Source of the DNA: Candidatus Aegiribacteria sp. MLS_C | GTDB lineage: Bacteria; Fermentibacterota; Fermentibacteria; Fermentibacterales; JCC-6 | Length of the DNA: 64,000 bases | Direction: 5' to 3' | Assembly (NCBI GenBank): GCA_002030045.1 | Contig: LQBI01000031.1 | Coordinates: 134,618 to 198,617 of the forward strand | In this document: positions 8,709 through 18,838 of the stretch, one piece after another | How positions within the stretch are numbered: position 1 is the stretch's first letter | Layout: each line of letters opens with the position of its first letter | The notes under the pieces: generated by a model | The model's database searches: none | The model's input: the letters and a program-made list of their open reading frames with translations, nothing else | What the model was told of the DNA's origin: nothing | Translations under genes and position numbers: made by a program

Positions 8709-11012
8709 CTAGTGCTGTTCCGAGAACAGCTCGTTCATGGCAGTAAGCAGCTGGGCCATTGAATAGGGTTTCAGGAGGAACCTCGAGTTTTCCCTGAACC
8801 TTTCCAGTGCGTCGCTGCTCTTCTCCCTGCTGTACCCGCTGCAGAAGATGATGGGCATTTCAGGTCGGACCTCCCTTATCTTTTCGGCGGCCATGAAACC
8901 ATTCATGACGGGCATCACCGCGTCCATTATCATGAGGTCCACGCTGTCCGGAGAATCGGTGACAAGCAGGACAGCCTCCTCACCGTCCGCTGCCGTTATC
9001 ACCTCGTGGCCGGCCTCCGAGAGCACTTCGCAGGCAAGGTTCCTCACATCGTCGTCGTCCTCCGCTATGATGATGGTGAGGGATACGGCCTCCTCGACCT
9101 CGTACTCCTGAGGTATCTCCTCTATCTCTATGTTGCGGTCGGCCGCCGGCAGGTAGACCCTGAACACGGAACCCTCGCCGGGAACGCTTTCGGCCCTTAT
9201 GAGACCGTCATGCTGCGTGACGATGCCGTATACCGTGGAGAGGCCCAGACCCGTGCCGGCGGTTATACCCTTGGTACTGAAGAAGGGCTCGAAGATCCTG
9301 GAAAGGGTGTCCTCGTCCATACCATGACCGGTGTCGGCGATGGATACCATTCCGTAGTAACCCGGCCTGGCCGATGGATTGGTCTCACAGAACTCGCTGT
9401 CCAGGTAGACCCTGTCCGTCCGTACCGTTATCCTGCCGCCTTCGGGCATCGCATCCCTTGCATTGAGGCATATATTGAGCAGGACCTGTCCCGCCATGGA
9501 ATGATCGGCGTTAACGTACACGGGATCCGTACAGGTCTCGAGAATGATGCCGATATTCTCGCCTATGATCCTCTTCAGCATTTTGAGGTGTTCCGAGATC
9601 ACCTGGTTGAGATCCATTATACTTGTCACGATGACCTGGTTCCTGCTGAACAGCAGCAGCTGATGGACCAGTTCTTCGGCCCTCTCCCCGGCCTTCGATA
9701 TCTGACGGACCATCTCCCTCACCGGGTGGTCCTCCTCGAGAGCGGCATCCGCCAGTTCCGTATAGCCGTTTATGACCTGCAGGATGTTGTTGAAGTCGTG
9801 TGCCACGCCCCCCGCCAGCTGGCCCACAGCATCCATCTTCTGGGACTGCCTGAACTGGTTCTCAAGCTGAATGCGCTCGGACAGGTCCCTCACAAGGACG
9901 ATGTAGGATCTTTCGCCATCGAAGCGGATCTCAGAGACGTTCAGTTCGACCGGGATCTTCTCCCCGTCCTTGCGCAGTATCTCCACGTCGTATATCGGAG
10001 GGACTTTCTTGCCGGCTATCCTGTTGGTCATGTTCCTCAGCACCAGTGCCTCGTGATCGTGGGAAACGAAGTTCAGGACGCTGTTGCCCAGCAGTTCCCC
10101 GCGGTCGTAGCCCGTCAGGGTCGTCGCTGTGCGGTTGACGAAGACGATGATACCGTCGCGGTGGATCACGATGGCGTCGTTGCTGTTTTCCACCAGGGTA
10201 CGGTACTTCTCCTCGCTCTCTCTCAGGGACTCGATTGTCTGCACGGTGTCCGTAATGTCCGTGCATACTAGCTGCAGGACCGGATGATGGCCGTGTTCGG
10301 ACACAAGTATGCTGACCATCGCCCGGACGGTTACTCCATCGGCGTTCAGCATGCTGTACCGGGCAGTTCCGGATGGGTCGCCGGAACCATCCAGCATGCG
10401 CATTCTTCCGGTCAGGTCATTCCAGGATGGTTCAGAGAAGACCAGTCTTACTTCCGATGCCTCCATCGAGGTCAGCACGGAGGTCTCCAGGCCCAGCATC
10501 CTCCCCGCGGATTCGCTGGCGTACTCGATGACGGGAGGGTCTCCGCCGATGATCATGGTGCCGTGGTCGGAGTCCTCCATGATACGCCTGAACAGATCCG
10601 CATCCCTGACCAGGTCCTCGGGATACTCCACGGGGTTTTCCAGCAGGTGTCCCGAGACCATGACGCACATCACAATGCCGTCCTCGTCCCTGATCACCCT
10701 GTTGAGGAAGGTCGCCGGGATGCTCCCGCCGTCGGCGAGTATGGAGTACTCCTGCCGGAATGTCCCGGATCCCCTTTCGGTTAAGAGGTCGCTGAATGCC
10801 CTGGAAGCTGCGTCCCCTGATTCCGGGTCCACAAGGTCGGAGAACCAGTTCATGCCGACTATCTCCTCAGCGCTCCGGCCCAGTATGTCGCACATCTGCC
10901 GGTTGACGGTGATTATCTTGCCGCTGCGCGAGGTGAAGAGCAGAATGCTGTCGGCTTCCCTCAGTATGTCCTCCCCGGACATGTATTTCAGGACTGTACT
11001 GGAATCGCTCAT
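8709..11012 (-). CDS. PAS-domain hybrid sensor histidine kinase with receiver
   Basis: 767 residues with no membrane segment, so a cytoplasmic sensor. The domains in order are three PAS-type sensor domains (about residues 10-385; motifs ILLFTSRSGKIITVNRQMCDILG and NDAIVIHRDGIIVFVNRTATTL), a HisKA domain with the phosphoaccepting histidine in GGVAHDFNNILQ (near residue 405), a HATPase domain (NICLNARDAMPEGG, DTGHGMDEDTL, GTGLGLSTVYG), and a C-terminal receiver with the phosphoacceptor Asp in LMIMDAVMPVMNG (near 694). The ATG at 11012 follows AGGAGTGGGAA; an upstream in-frame start lacks such a site. No output regulator lies next to it. It is paralogous in architecture to the kinase at 16195. 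Confidence 0.92.
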   Translation of the reverse strand: MSDSSTVLKYMSGEDILREADSILLFTSRSGKIITVNRQMCDILGRSAEEIVGMNWFSDLVDPESGDAASRAFSDLLTERGSGTFRQEYSILADGGSIPATFLNRVIRDEDGIVMCVMVSGHLLENPVEYPEDLVRDADLFRRIMEDSDHGTMIIGGDPPVIEYASESAGRMLGLETSVLTSMEASEVRLVFSEPSWNDLTGRMRMLDGSGDPSGTARYSMLNADGVTVRAMVSILVSEHGHHPVLQLVCTDITDTVQTIESLRESEEKYRTLVENSNDAIVIHRDGIIVFVNRTATTLTGYDRGELLGNSVLNFVSHDHEALVLRNMTNRIAGKKVPPIYDVEILRKDGEKIPVELNVSEIRFDGERSYIVLVRDLSERIQLENQFRQSQKMDAVGQLAGGVAHDFNNILQVINGYTELADAALEEDHPVREMVRQISKAGERAEELVHQLLLFSRNQVIVTSIMDLNQVISEHLKMLKRIIGENIGIILETCTDPVYVNADHSMAGQVLLNICLNARDAMPEGGRITVRTDRVYLDSEFCETNPSARPGYYGMVSIADTGHGMDEDTLSRIFEPFFSTKGITAGTGLGLSTVYGIVTQHDGLIRAESVPGEGSVFRVYLPAADRNIEIEEIPQEYEVEEAVSLTIIIAEDDDDVRNLACEVLSEAGHEVITAADGEEAVLLVTDSPDSVDLMIMDAVMPVMNGFMAAEKIREVRPEMPIIFCSGYSREKSSDALERFRENSRFLLKPYSMAQLLTAMNELFSEQH

Positions 11013-11164
11013 TTCCCACTCCTGGTTTGAACGGTACCCAGGGTCTGGCCTGAGACGCTGTTCCTGTACCGATAATACTAACTCAGCTCCACCAGTCAAT
11101 TCCGAAAAGCACTTTTAATCATGGTTGGGAACTGTATGTGGCCGGCATGTACCGTCGAAGGCGA

Positions 11165-12046
11165 CTAGAGAGTGACTATAGCGACCCCGGCAACGGCCAG
11201 CAGCGCACCGGCCAGCTCCGGGATCCGGACCCTCCGTCCCATGATGAACTTCTCGGGTACCATTATGAATACAGGCACCATGGCCATTATGGTGGACGCT
11301 ATTCCAACCCGTATGAGCCTGACGGCCACCAGGGAGAGGGATACCCCCAGGAATGGACCGAAGAAGGATCCCAGTCCTACCATCCTCATGGCCGTGCCGT
11401 TCCCGGCCGCCTCCCTCAGCCTGCGGCGGAGACCTGACAGGGGGAGTGCAAGGGCGAAGACCGCCAGGGCGGCGATCAGCCTGATCTGGTTCGCCGCGAA
11501 GGGATCGTAGTCCCCCATACCGTACTTGCTCAGGACCAGGCCCGCCGCCTGGCCCACTGTCCCGCCCAGGGCCAGCAGTATGCCGCCGGCGGGGTGTGCC
11601 AGCCTTACCCTGCTGGATTCCCTCACCACTATCACCATACCTATTCCCGAGACGGTGACGAGTATGCCCAGCCAGTGTCCCGGCGACAGCGATTCGTTCA
11701 GGAAGACCCGGCCGGCAAGGGCCGTGACCGGAGGCACCAGCGCGTAGATGACCATCGATATCCGGCTGCCTATGAGCACGAAGGCCCGGAAGAGGAAAAG
11801 GTCTCCTGCCACGAAGCCTACGAGCCCGGAGAGTCCGAGCCAGAACCACCTCGAGGTTCCAGCGTCGACAGGCAGAGGGAGACCCCTGGTCAAGGTGGTG
11901 TAGATCGACAGCAGTACGAAACCCGCAGCCAGCCGCATGATGTTCACAGGGAGGGATCCCACCCTCCTGCCGGCGGCCTCGAAGGAAATCACCGTGACGG
12001 TCCAGCAGACCGCAGTGCCAAGCGCCGCCAGTTCTCCGGACCCCAT
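11165..12046 (-). CDS. EamA/DMT-family membrane transporter
   Basis: 293 residues with ten predicted hydrophobic helices in two repeated halves, as in the drug/metabolite transporter (EamA) family. The N-terminal half has LAALGTAVCWTVTVISFEAAG, the usual opening of the first EamA repeat, and the second half restarts near GGILLALGGTVGQAAGLVLSK. Substrates in this family range from amino acids to nucleotide precursors and cannot be assigned here. The ATG at 12046 was chosen because GGAGG lies 4 nt upstream; the ATG six codons earlier has no site. The gene is divergent from the cyclase-like gene at 12189. Confidence 0.85.
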   Translation of the reverse strand: MGSGELAALGTAVCWTVTVISFEAAGRRVGSLPVNIMRLAAGFVLLSIYTTLTRGLPLPVDAGTSRWFWLGLSGLVGFVAGDLFLFRAFVLIGSRISMVIYALVPPVTALAGRVFLNESLSPGHWLGILVTVSGIGMVIVVRESSRVRLAHPAGGILLALGGTVGQAAGLVLSKYGMGDYDPFAANQIRLIAALAVFALALPLSGLRRRLREAAGNGTAMRMVGLGSFFGPFLGVSLSLVAVRLIRVGIASTIMAMVPVFIMVPEKFIMGRRVRIPELAGALLAVAGVAIVTL

Positions 12047-12188
12047 CGATCCTCCGTCCAGCATGCACGTTACAGGCCGGTATTATACGATGAACCCTGC
12101 GGAAAGGGGTTTCCTGTGCTCCAGCTTCCGAGTTAAATTGCTCAGACTGTGAACGAAGAAGTCCCTCGCTCTGCAGGAGGAAGGTCCA

Positions 12189-15100
12189 ATGGAAACTTCC
12201 GGCTACGGCTCCCCAGTCTCTGAAGCGGCGGCCGCACTTGAGGAGAGCCTTTCCATGTACTCACGCGGAAGCAGGTTCCTTGCCGGAAGGACTGACCGCC
12301 TGGTGGACGGGGAGAGAAGGAAAGTCGCCGTTCTCTTCCTGGGGATCGCCCTGGAAGCAGGCTCCGGCGGAACCACCGATCACGATCTCTTCCATGGAGT
12401 CCTGGCCGGAATAATGGACTTCCTGTCTTCGGTGGTGGAATCCTTCGGAGGCTACGTGGACAAGAGCGAGGGTGCAAGGCTCATGGCCCTCTTCGGGGCC
12501 AGGTCCGCCGCCGAGAACGACAGCGCGCGAGCCGTGGGATGCGGCCTCAGGATGGTGGAGATCCTCCGGGAGGTCGGTCCCGCGCTCCCTGAAGGCAGTT
12601 CGCTCCAGGCCGGGGCCGGGATCAATTCCGGCACCGTCGTTGTCGCCCCGGACCCTGCAGGACACCTCACCGCCACCGGTTCCACAGTCAATCTGGCCTC
12701 CAGGATAGAGGAGATGGCGGAGCCGGGCACCGTATTCGTATCGAGTGGCGTACGGGAGGAATGCGGCGACCTCTTCGAATTCGATTCAAGGGGCAGCTTC
12801 GCTGTGAGGGGGACCTCGTCCACCGTATGCATCTACCAGCCTGCCGGTCCCGGGAGACTGCGGAAGGAGAGGTGGGAGAGGGCGGCACGCCTGTCCGGAA
12901 TACCCATCTTCGGCAGGGAAAGGGAACTGGAAAGACTGGAGGAGCTTGTGGGAAGGGCTTTCGGGGATACCCCCGGAACCGTCCTGGCAAGGATCAGGGG
13001 AGAGGCCGGCATAGGCAAGTCCAGGCTCCTGCACCACCTTCTGGAGAGCATCGGGGGCGTCGCCGTACTTCACGGTCACACGGAACACTTTTCCCGGACC
13101 CCCTTCTCGATCTGGCTAGATATTCTCAGGGGGTATCTCCGGACAATGGACGACTCCGAGGGGGTCATAGCCGACAAGCTTGCCATTCTGGCGGACGGAT
13201 GCCCCGACGGAAGACTGGCTGCCAAGGTGAGGGAGGAGATACCCAGGCTCACTGCATTCCTTCTGTACGGAGGACCTGATGCCGGCGGCGGCAGCCCGGA
13301 GGAGAGCCGTGCCCTGGCGGTCGCGATACGCCTTGTACTAAGCGCGCTCTCCGCTTCCGGTCCCCTGCTGCTGGCGCTGGAGGACCTTCACTGGATGGAC
13401 GAGGCCTCCGCCAGGGTGCTTCAGCTCTTCACCGGTTCAGTTGGAGACGGTGCCGGCGTTATGATAGCCGCCACCGAGAGACCCCCGGAGAGCGGACCGG
13501 CGATTGAGGAGAAGGGATGGGAGATCATGGAACTGGATCCCCTCGGGTCGAGCCCCATCGCGGCGATCTGCGACCATCTGCTTTCCGACGGGGGGGAACC
13601 CGCGGACATGGATCCCTGTCTCACGGACTTCCTGCACAACGGCGCCAGGGGCAACCCGTTCTACGCCGAGGAGCTGGTCCTGAGCCTGCACGAGATCGGC
13701 GGCATCGTCCGCGGCAGTGACGGAAGATGGAGACTCACCACCGGCGTCGCTGACATCGGCGTCCCTCCCGGCGTCGCCGCCCTGATCCAGTCGAGGGTGG
13801 ACATGCTGCCCGGGGAGGAAAGGAGGATACTCCAGATCGCGTCGGTAATAGGTACGGCGTTCAGAAAGGGTCTCCTGAAGAAGGTAACCTCCGGGCTCGG
13901 TCTTCGGGAGTATCCGGAAGTATCGGTACAGAAGCTGGTGGAAAAGGGCTTCCTGATTCCGGAGAATGGCGGGAGGCTGTCCTTCAGGCACGACCTCGTG
14001 AGGTCCTCGGTCTACGGAACTACCCTGATGCACAACAGGAGGATCGTGCACGGCATCACCGCCGAGGCCTGCGAGGAACTCTATTCTGATGAAACCGGAA
14101 TGATGGCGACCGTGGTCTTCGACCACTGGAGACTTGCCGGCAGGAGCGGGAAGATGCTGGAGTGGTCGGACAGGGCACTTGCCGGGGCAAGGGACGGGGA
14201 CCTCGTTTCCGAGATAATACGAATAGCCGGGCACGTGCTGGAGGTTACCGGCAGGGATTCGTCCGACGGCGAGTGGTCCTCGAGGATGTTCGCGATGGAA
14301 TTGATGCAGGCGGCGCTGGGCAGGTCGGGCAACCTTTCCGAAGCCCTGGATGTCACCGAGGAATTCCTCGCGGAGGCCTCGGCCGGGGGCAGACCGGACT
14401 GGGAAGCGGTGGCGCTGAGAGCCAGGGGAATCCATCTGAACGAGATGGGCAGGCACGAGGAGATCGAAGCAGTGTACGCCCGTGCTCTGGAGATGGCCCG
14501 GGTGGCCGGCGACGGAATGCTCATCGCCCGGGTCCACGGCAGCATCGCCAACTTCTACTCGGATACCGGCAGGAACGACCTGGCCCTGGAGAACTACAGG
14601 GCCGCAAGGGAGATACTTGTACGGGAGGGCAGCAGGGAACAGCTTGCATCTGCCCTCTGCAACACCGCCAACCTGATGGTCCGCCTGGGGAGGAGGGAGG
14701 AGGCCGCGAAGGAGTTCCTGGAGTCCATACGCATATGCAGGGAGAGAGGGATGAGGGCCTCGCTGGGCTATTCGCTCAACGGCTACGCCATCCTCCTGGC
14801 GATGGAGAACAGGCTGGAGGAGGCTGAGAAGGTATTCGAGGAGGCGCTTGACTGCCAGAGGGACATAGGTAACAGACCCCTGGAGTCAAGTATAACGGGC
14901 AACCTCGGTGTGCTGACCAGGATGCTCGGGGATCTCCCCCGATCCCTGGAGTACAGGGAGTCCGCCCTGCGGATGGTCCGTTCCTGCGGCAGCCGCAGGT
15001 CGCTGGCCATAGCACTGGTGAACATGGCAAGTATCCACAGGCTGATGGAGAACAAGGAAGCCGCTCTAAGCTACTGCGGCGAGGCCCGTTCGGTGGCGGA

Positions 15101-15344
15101 GAGCATCCGGGACCCTGCCAGTCTCTGTCATGCGGTGAGCATCCAGGGCATGCTGTACCTGGCCATGGGTCGAAGAAAAGACGCCATGGAAGCCTGCGAG
15201 GAGGCAATCCGCCTGGTGGAGTCCCACGGCATCTCTTCGGGCACACTTGAAGACCTGGATGATTTCCTGGGCATTATGATGGAATACGGTCTGCCGTGCA
15301 GGAGGCCGTCCAACTGGGAAGACGGAGGGACCGGAGAGCTCTAG
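12189..15344 (+). CDS. Cyclase-like/AAA-ATPase/TPR regulator with degenerate cyclase domain
   Basis: 1051 residues. Residues 35-215 resemble a class III nucleotide cyclase (GGYVDKSEGARLMALFG, INSGTVVV, TGSTVNLASRIEEMAEPG). The two metal-binding aspartates of active cyclases are missing, however: the usual VLFADL strand reads VLFLGI and the usual GDxLMA reads GARLMA. Residues 240-600 are an AAA/STAND-type ATPase with Walker A GEAGIGKSR (near 271) and Walker B LLLALEDLHWMD (near 396). Residues 680-1030 are TPR-like helical repeats. Active family members act as cAMP-producing sensors; this one is more likely a ligand-binding or protein-interaction ATPase. GCAGGAGGAAGG lies 3-5 nt before the ATG. 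Its stop overlaps the convergent gene's stop by 4 nt. Confidence 0.88.
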   Translation: METSGYGSPVSEAAAALEESLSMYSRGSRFLAGRTDRLVDGERRKVAVLFLGIALEAGSGGTTDHDLFHGVLAGIMDFLSSVVESFGGYVDKSEGARLMALFGARSAAENDSARAVGCGLRMVEILREVGPALPEGSSLQAGAGINSGTVVVAPDPAGHLTATGSTVNLASRIEEMAEPGTVFVSSGVREECGDLFEFDSRGSFAVRGTSSTVCIYQPAGPGRLRKERWERAARLSGIPIFGRERELERLEELVGRAFGDTPGTVLARIRGEAGIGKSRLLHHLLESIGGVAVLHGHTEHFSRTPFSIWLDILRGYLRTMDDSEGVIADKLAILADGCPDGRLAAKVREEIPRLTAFLLYGGPDAGGGSPEESRALAVAIRLVLSALSASGPLLLALEDLHWMDEASARVLQLFTGSVGDGAGVMIAATERPPESGPAIEEKGWEIMELDPLGSSPIAAICDHLLSDGGEPADMDPCLTDFLHNGARGNPFYAEELVLSLHEIGGIVRGSDGRWRLTTGVADIGVPPGVAALIQSRVDMLPGEERRILQIASVIGTAFRKGLLKKVTSGLGLREYPEVSVQKLVEKGFLIPENGGRLSFRHDLVRSSVYGTTLMHNRRIVHGITAEACEELYSDETGMMATVVFDHWRLAGRSGKMLEWSDRALAGARDGDLVSEIIRIAGHVLEVTGRDSSDGEWSSRMFAMELMQAALGRSGNLSEALDVTEEFLAEASAGGRPDWEAVALRARGIHLNEMGRHEEIEAVYARALEMARVAGDGMLIARVHGSIANFYSDTGRNDLALENYRAAREILVREGSREQLASALCNTANLMVRLGRREEAAKEFLESIRICRERGMRASLGYSLNGYAILLAMENRLEEAEKVFEEALDCQRDIGNRPLESSITGNLGVLTRMLGDLPRSLEYRESALRMVRSCGSRRSLAIALVNMASIHRLMENKEAALSYCGEARSVAESIRDPASLCHAVSIQGMLYLAMGRRKDAMEACEEAIRLVESHGISSGTLEDLDDFLGIMMEYGLPCRRPSNWEDGGTGEL

Positions 15345-16171
15345 TGTTCGATGAACCCGCTCCCGTCCCATGCATGGACCGTGGAGTATGTATCCGTGAG
15401 AACGTAGTCCTCCGTCCCCTCTTCCCACTGGGATACCTCTGTCAGCACCCGTACCTCTTCGGGTCTGCCGGAGCTGTCCGCGGGCAGGACGAATGACTGT
15501 ACGAACCTGTATTCGGAAGCCTCGAACTGCGAATCGGCCGACGGGCCCATTATCAGCTCATCCCCGGTCCAGCAGAGGAGAATGTCCCGGTTGAGGAAAC
15601 CGCAGGCCTCGTAGATGAAAGACAGCCTGACGATGTCCCTCAGGCCCCTCAACCCTTCGGGTACGGCAGGAGCGCTCCTGACCGAATAGCTGTAGGGGAC
15701 CTGTCCGAAACCGCCGTCGGGCGGGCTGAATACGATTTCGCTGACCATCCTTCCGGAAACCAGGACCCTGGCGGCAGAGCTGAAGGAGCAAGTCCCGGGG
15801 TCGTAACCCGTAATTCCGTACAGGAAGAGCGTATCTCCTCCCAGCGGCTGGAACGCAAGTGCCAGGGACGTGCCGGTCATCCAGCCTTCGCACACGCCCC
15901 TTTCCCGAGGAACGGACACACTGTACCAGTACGTGGCGGTGCCGTTCTCCAGGAGAATATCTCCTCCAGAACCGGTTATTTCCACCTCGGTGCCCGCCGG
16001 AAGCATGTCGACCGAAGCCGACCCTGTATCCGCATCCTCGTATACCACAGCGCCATCGGAGAGAGTCAGGGCACTCCCATCGGTGAAATCGCCGTGCCAG
16101 TAATCCGCCCTCGAGAAGCCTGTTGCCGTCGACAACACCACCAGGCACAGGACGACAGTTCTATGAATCAT
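15341..16171 (-). CDS. Exported SH3b-domain protein of unknown function
   Basis: 276 residues with a signal peptide (MIHRTVVLCLVVLSTATGFSRA). Residues 35-100 look like a bacterial SH3 domain (GAVVYEDADTGSASVDMLPAGTEVEI... YWYSVSV... GWMTGTSL), which usually binds peptidoglycan or cell-surface peptides. The remainder is beta-rich and unrecognised. The ATG at 16171 has GGAGG 3 nt upstream. Another in-frame ATG at 16198 overlaps the stop of the kinase gene (ATGA) and would give translational coupling, but its ribosome site is only 1 nt away. Either way it appears cotranscribed with the hybrid kinase and may be its periplasmic partner; that link is inferred from position only. Confidence 0.65.
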   Translation of the reverse strand: MIHRTVVLCLVVLSTATGFSRADYWHGDFTDGSALTLSDGAVVYEDADTGSASVDMLPAGTEVEITGSGGDILLENGTATYWYSVSVPRERGVCEGWMTGTSLALAFQPLGGDTLFLYGITGYDPGTCSFSSAARVLVSGRMVSEIVFSPPDGGFGQVPYSYSVRSAPAVPEGLRGLRDIVRLSFIYEACGFLNRDILLCWTGDELIMGPSADSQFEASEYRFVQSFVLPADSSGRPEEVRVLTEVSQWEEGTEDYVLTDTYSTVHAWDGSGFIEH

Positions 16172-16194
16172 GCTCCTCCGTCCGATTCCCTTGC

Positions 16195-18606
16195 TCATTC
16201 CTCCAGGATGCTGCCGAGGAGGTCTGATATCTGGTTCAGTGAATAGGGCTTGGTTATCACACCGGAGAATCCGTGGCTTGAGTAATCGCTCATAATGGAT
16301 GCATTGGAGTAACCGCTGGAGACTATGGCCCTGACACCGGGATCCATCTGCAGCAGTTCCCTGACAGTCTCTGTCCCTCCCATGCCGTCGGGCACTGTAA
16401 GGTCGAGGATGACCGCGTAGTACGGGCGGTGGTCCTCCATCGCCTTCCTGTACATGTCCAGCGTCTCAGAACCCTCCGATGCGGTATCCACCTCGTACCC
16501 GAGTTCCTTCAGAAGAGCGCCGGCGGTGTCCCTGATCATCTTCTGGTCGTCCATGATGAGGATCCTCCTGCCAACGCCCTGATTCTTTCCGCCCTGTGCC
16601 ACCGGAATGTCCTCCACGTCGTCATCAGCGGCGGGCAGATACACCGTGAACTCCGTCCCCCTTCCCAGTTCGGTGTCCACCCTTATGTGTCCCCCGTGCT
16701 TCCTGACCATCGAATAGGCGGTGGCGAGACCAAGACCGCTTCCGTTGCTCCTTGTTGTGAAGAAGGGGTCGAATATTCTGTCGAGATGATCCTGCTGTAT
16801 GCCGTAGCCGTCGTCCCTGATGAAGACCTTCACGTACTGGCCCGGAGCGACCCCGGAAGGATCTCCACTGTCCAACGTATCCGCCTCCGCGCCGATGTGG
16901 ACCCTTCCGCCCCCCGGCATCGACTGGACCGCGTTGATTATGATGTTGCTGAATACCTGCACCAGCTGGTCGCTGTCGGCGGTTACCGCAGGGAGTCCCG
17001 GCGGCACATCGAACTCCGCCGTGACGTTGGATCCGCTCAGGACGAAGGATGCCGCTTCCCTGAGCAGTCTGTCGACGGCCACCTTCTTCTTGACCGGGTT
17101 GCCTCCCCTGGAGAATGTGAGCAGCTGCCTCGTCAGGTTCGAGGCCTTGCTGGCGGCGTGCTCGGAGCCTGTGAGGATCTCGTAGAGGTCGCTCCCCGGT
17201 TCCACCATGGTCCTGGCAAGGGAGATGTTCCCGATTATGGCCGTGAGGAAGTTGTTGAAGTCGTGGGCGATCCCGCCGGCCAGGAGCCCCAGCGACTCCA
17301 GCTTCTCTATCCTCCTCTGCTCCTCCTCGAGCTTCTTGATGTCGGTTATGTCCCTGGCCACGCCGAGGACTGCTTCCTCTCCCGCGTAGGCGATGTCCCT
17401 CACGGAGAACTCCACTGACCTTATGTCGCTGTCGCTCCTGAGTACCCTGAGCTGGAACACGTTCGGGATCTCCGCGAGCCCTTCCAGCGGCTTGCCGTCA
17501 GGGCCGACACTTTCCCGGTCGTCAGGATGGAGGAGCTGCCGGAAGCTCATTCCCAGCATCTCCTCCCGCGTACGGAGAGCGATGTCGCACATCCTGTCGT
17601 TGACGAAGAGGAAGCGGTCCCCTCCGTAGATGTAGATTCCGTCATGGCTCTGCTCGACCAGGGTCCTGTACTTCCTCTCGCTTTCCTCCAGTTCAGCGGT
17701 CCTGTCCCTGACCAGCTCCTCCAGCCGGAACCGGTGGTTGGCCAGTTCCTCCTCGACCTGCTTTCGTCCGGTGATGTCCCTGACCGTCGCCTGCAGCAGC
17801 TGTCTGCCCCTGATCTGGATCCTGCTGAGGAGAACCGTTGCGGGAAAATCCTCGCCGTTGACCCTTCGGTGGGTCCACTCGAAGAAGTTCGAGCCATTCT
17901 CCATCGCCCTGTCGATCATCTCCTTCGCCTTGATGGCGGATATCTGGCCGTCAGGCTGGTATTCCGGCGAGAGTTTCCACGGCTGATGCGAGGTGAAATC
18001 CGCCTCGCTCCTGCATCCGAACATCTCTATGGTCGCGGGGTTGCCGGCGGTGAAGCTCCAGTCAGGAGGTTCGAGGGTCATTATGGCGTCTCGCGAGTTC
18101 TCGAAGAGGGAGCGGTATTTCTCCTCGTTCTCCCTCTGTATCTTCTCGGCCTTCTTCTGTTCAGTTATGTCGATGAAGCTGAGCAGCAGGAGTCTGCTGG
18201 AATCGGTTGTACTGTGAACGTCGGAGGCGTTCAGGGACATTATCCTCTCACCGATGTTCAGGAGGTTGAGGTTGGCCTCGTAACCGTCGAAATCCCTGTG
18301 TATCGAGAGTAACTCGTCAAGAAGCTCCCTGAGGCCCTCAAGGTCAAGGATGCCTCCGCCGATGGAGAAGACGGGCTCTCCCTTGACCTTCTTCGCCTCG
18401 ATACCGAACATTTCGGTGAAGCTGGTGTTGCTGAACACAACATTGAGCGACGAGTCCAGGACCAGGATGGGTTCGGTTATGGCAGAAATGATCGATGAAA
18501 GGAAATCGATGCATTCGTCGGTGCTCATGCCCTCTATGGGGCAGGAACGGCATTCATCCTCCGGTCCCTCGCCGAGTATTTCGCCAGCCTTTTCGGGATT
18601 CACCAT
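16195..18606 (-). CDS. PAS-domain hybrid sensor histidine kinase with receiver
   Basis: 803 residues, cytoplasmic. Three PAS-type domains cover about residues 30-430 (SSIISAITEPILVLDSSLN, FENSRDAIMTLEPPDWSF, LVEQSHDGIYIYGGDRFLF). They are followed by HisKA with the phospho-histidine in GGIAHDFNNFLT (near 445), a HATPase domain (NIIINAVQSMPGGG, DDGYGIQQDHL, GSGLGLATAYS), and a C-terminal receiver with Asp in VILDLTVPDGMGG (near 732). A cysteine pair in ECRSCPIEGM near residue 20 is unusual and could bind a metal or be redox-active. The start has only a weak AGGGG site; an in-frame ATG 26 codons later is an alternative. The downstream SH3b protein gene adjoins it. Confidence 0.92.
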   Translation of the reverse strand: MVNPEKAGEILGEGPEDECRSCPIEGMSTDECIDFLSSIISAITEPILVLDSSLNVVFSNTSFTEMFGIEAKKVKGEPVFSIGGGILDLEGLRELLDELLSIHRDFDGYEANLNLLNIGERIMSLNASDVHSTTDSSRLLLLSFIDITEQKKAEKIQRENEEKYRSLFENSRDAIMTLEPPDWSFTAGNPATIEMFGCRSEADFTSHQPWKLSPEYQPDGQISAIKAKEMIDRAMENGSNFFEWTHRRVNGEDFPATVLLSRIQIRGRQLLQATVRDITGRKQVEEELANHRFRLEELVRDRTAELEESERKYRTLVEQSHDGIYIYGGDRFLFVNDRMCDIALRTREEMLGMSFRQLLHPDDRESVGPDGKPLEGLAEIPNVFQLRVLRSDSDIRSVEFSVRDIAYAGEEAVLGVARDITDIKKLEEEQRRIEKLESLGLLAGGIAHDFNNFLTAIIGNISLARTMVEPGSDLYEILTGSEHAASKASNLTRQLLTFSRGGNPVKKKVAVDRLLREAASFVLSGSNVTAEFDVPPGLPAVTADSDQLVQVFSNIIINAVQSMPGGGRVHIGAEADTLDSGDPSGVAPGQYVKVFIRDDGYGIQQDHLDRIFDPFFTTRSNGSGLGLATAYSMVRKHGGHIRVDTELGRGTEFTVYLPAADDDVEDIPVAQGGKNQGVGRRILIMDDQKMIRDTAGALLKELGYEVDTASEGSETLDMYRKAMEDHRPYYAVILDLTVPDGMGGTETVRELLQMDPGVRAIVSSGYSNASIMSDYSSHGFSGVITKPYSLNQISDLLGSILEE

Positions 18607-18838
18607 GCCGAACGCCCCTGTCTGCCTTGTATCGACCGAACTCGGTCATCATATAATAGCTGCCCCTGAGGCGGAGCAAGTACTACGGATATACCCCGCG
18701 ATTCCTTGCCGCAGCCTGCCGGCGGATTATCTTCCCTTATGCCTTCATTCCTAAAGGGAGGGCTGTGGACGGGTTGCTTACGGTCTTCGGGTCAGGGAGT
18801 TCTACGGGGAGACTGTCGCCTCCGGGACCCGAGTACCC

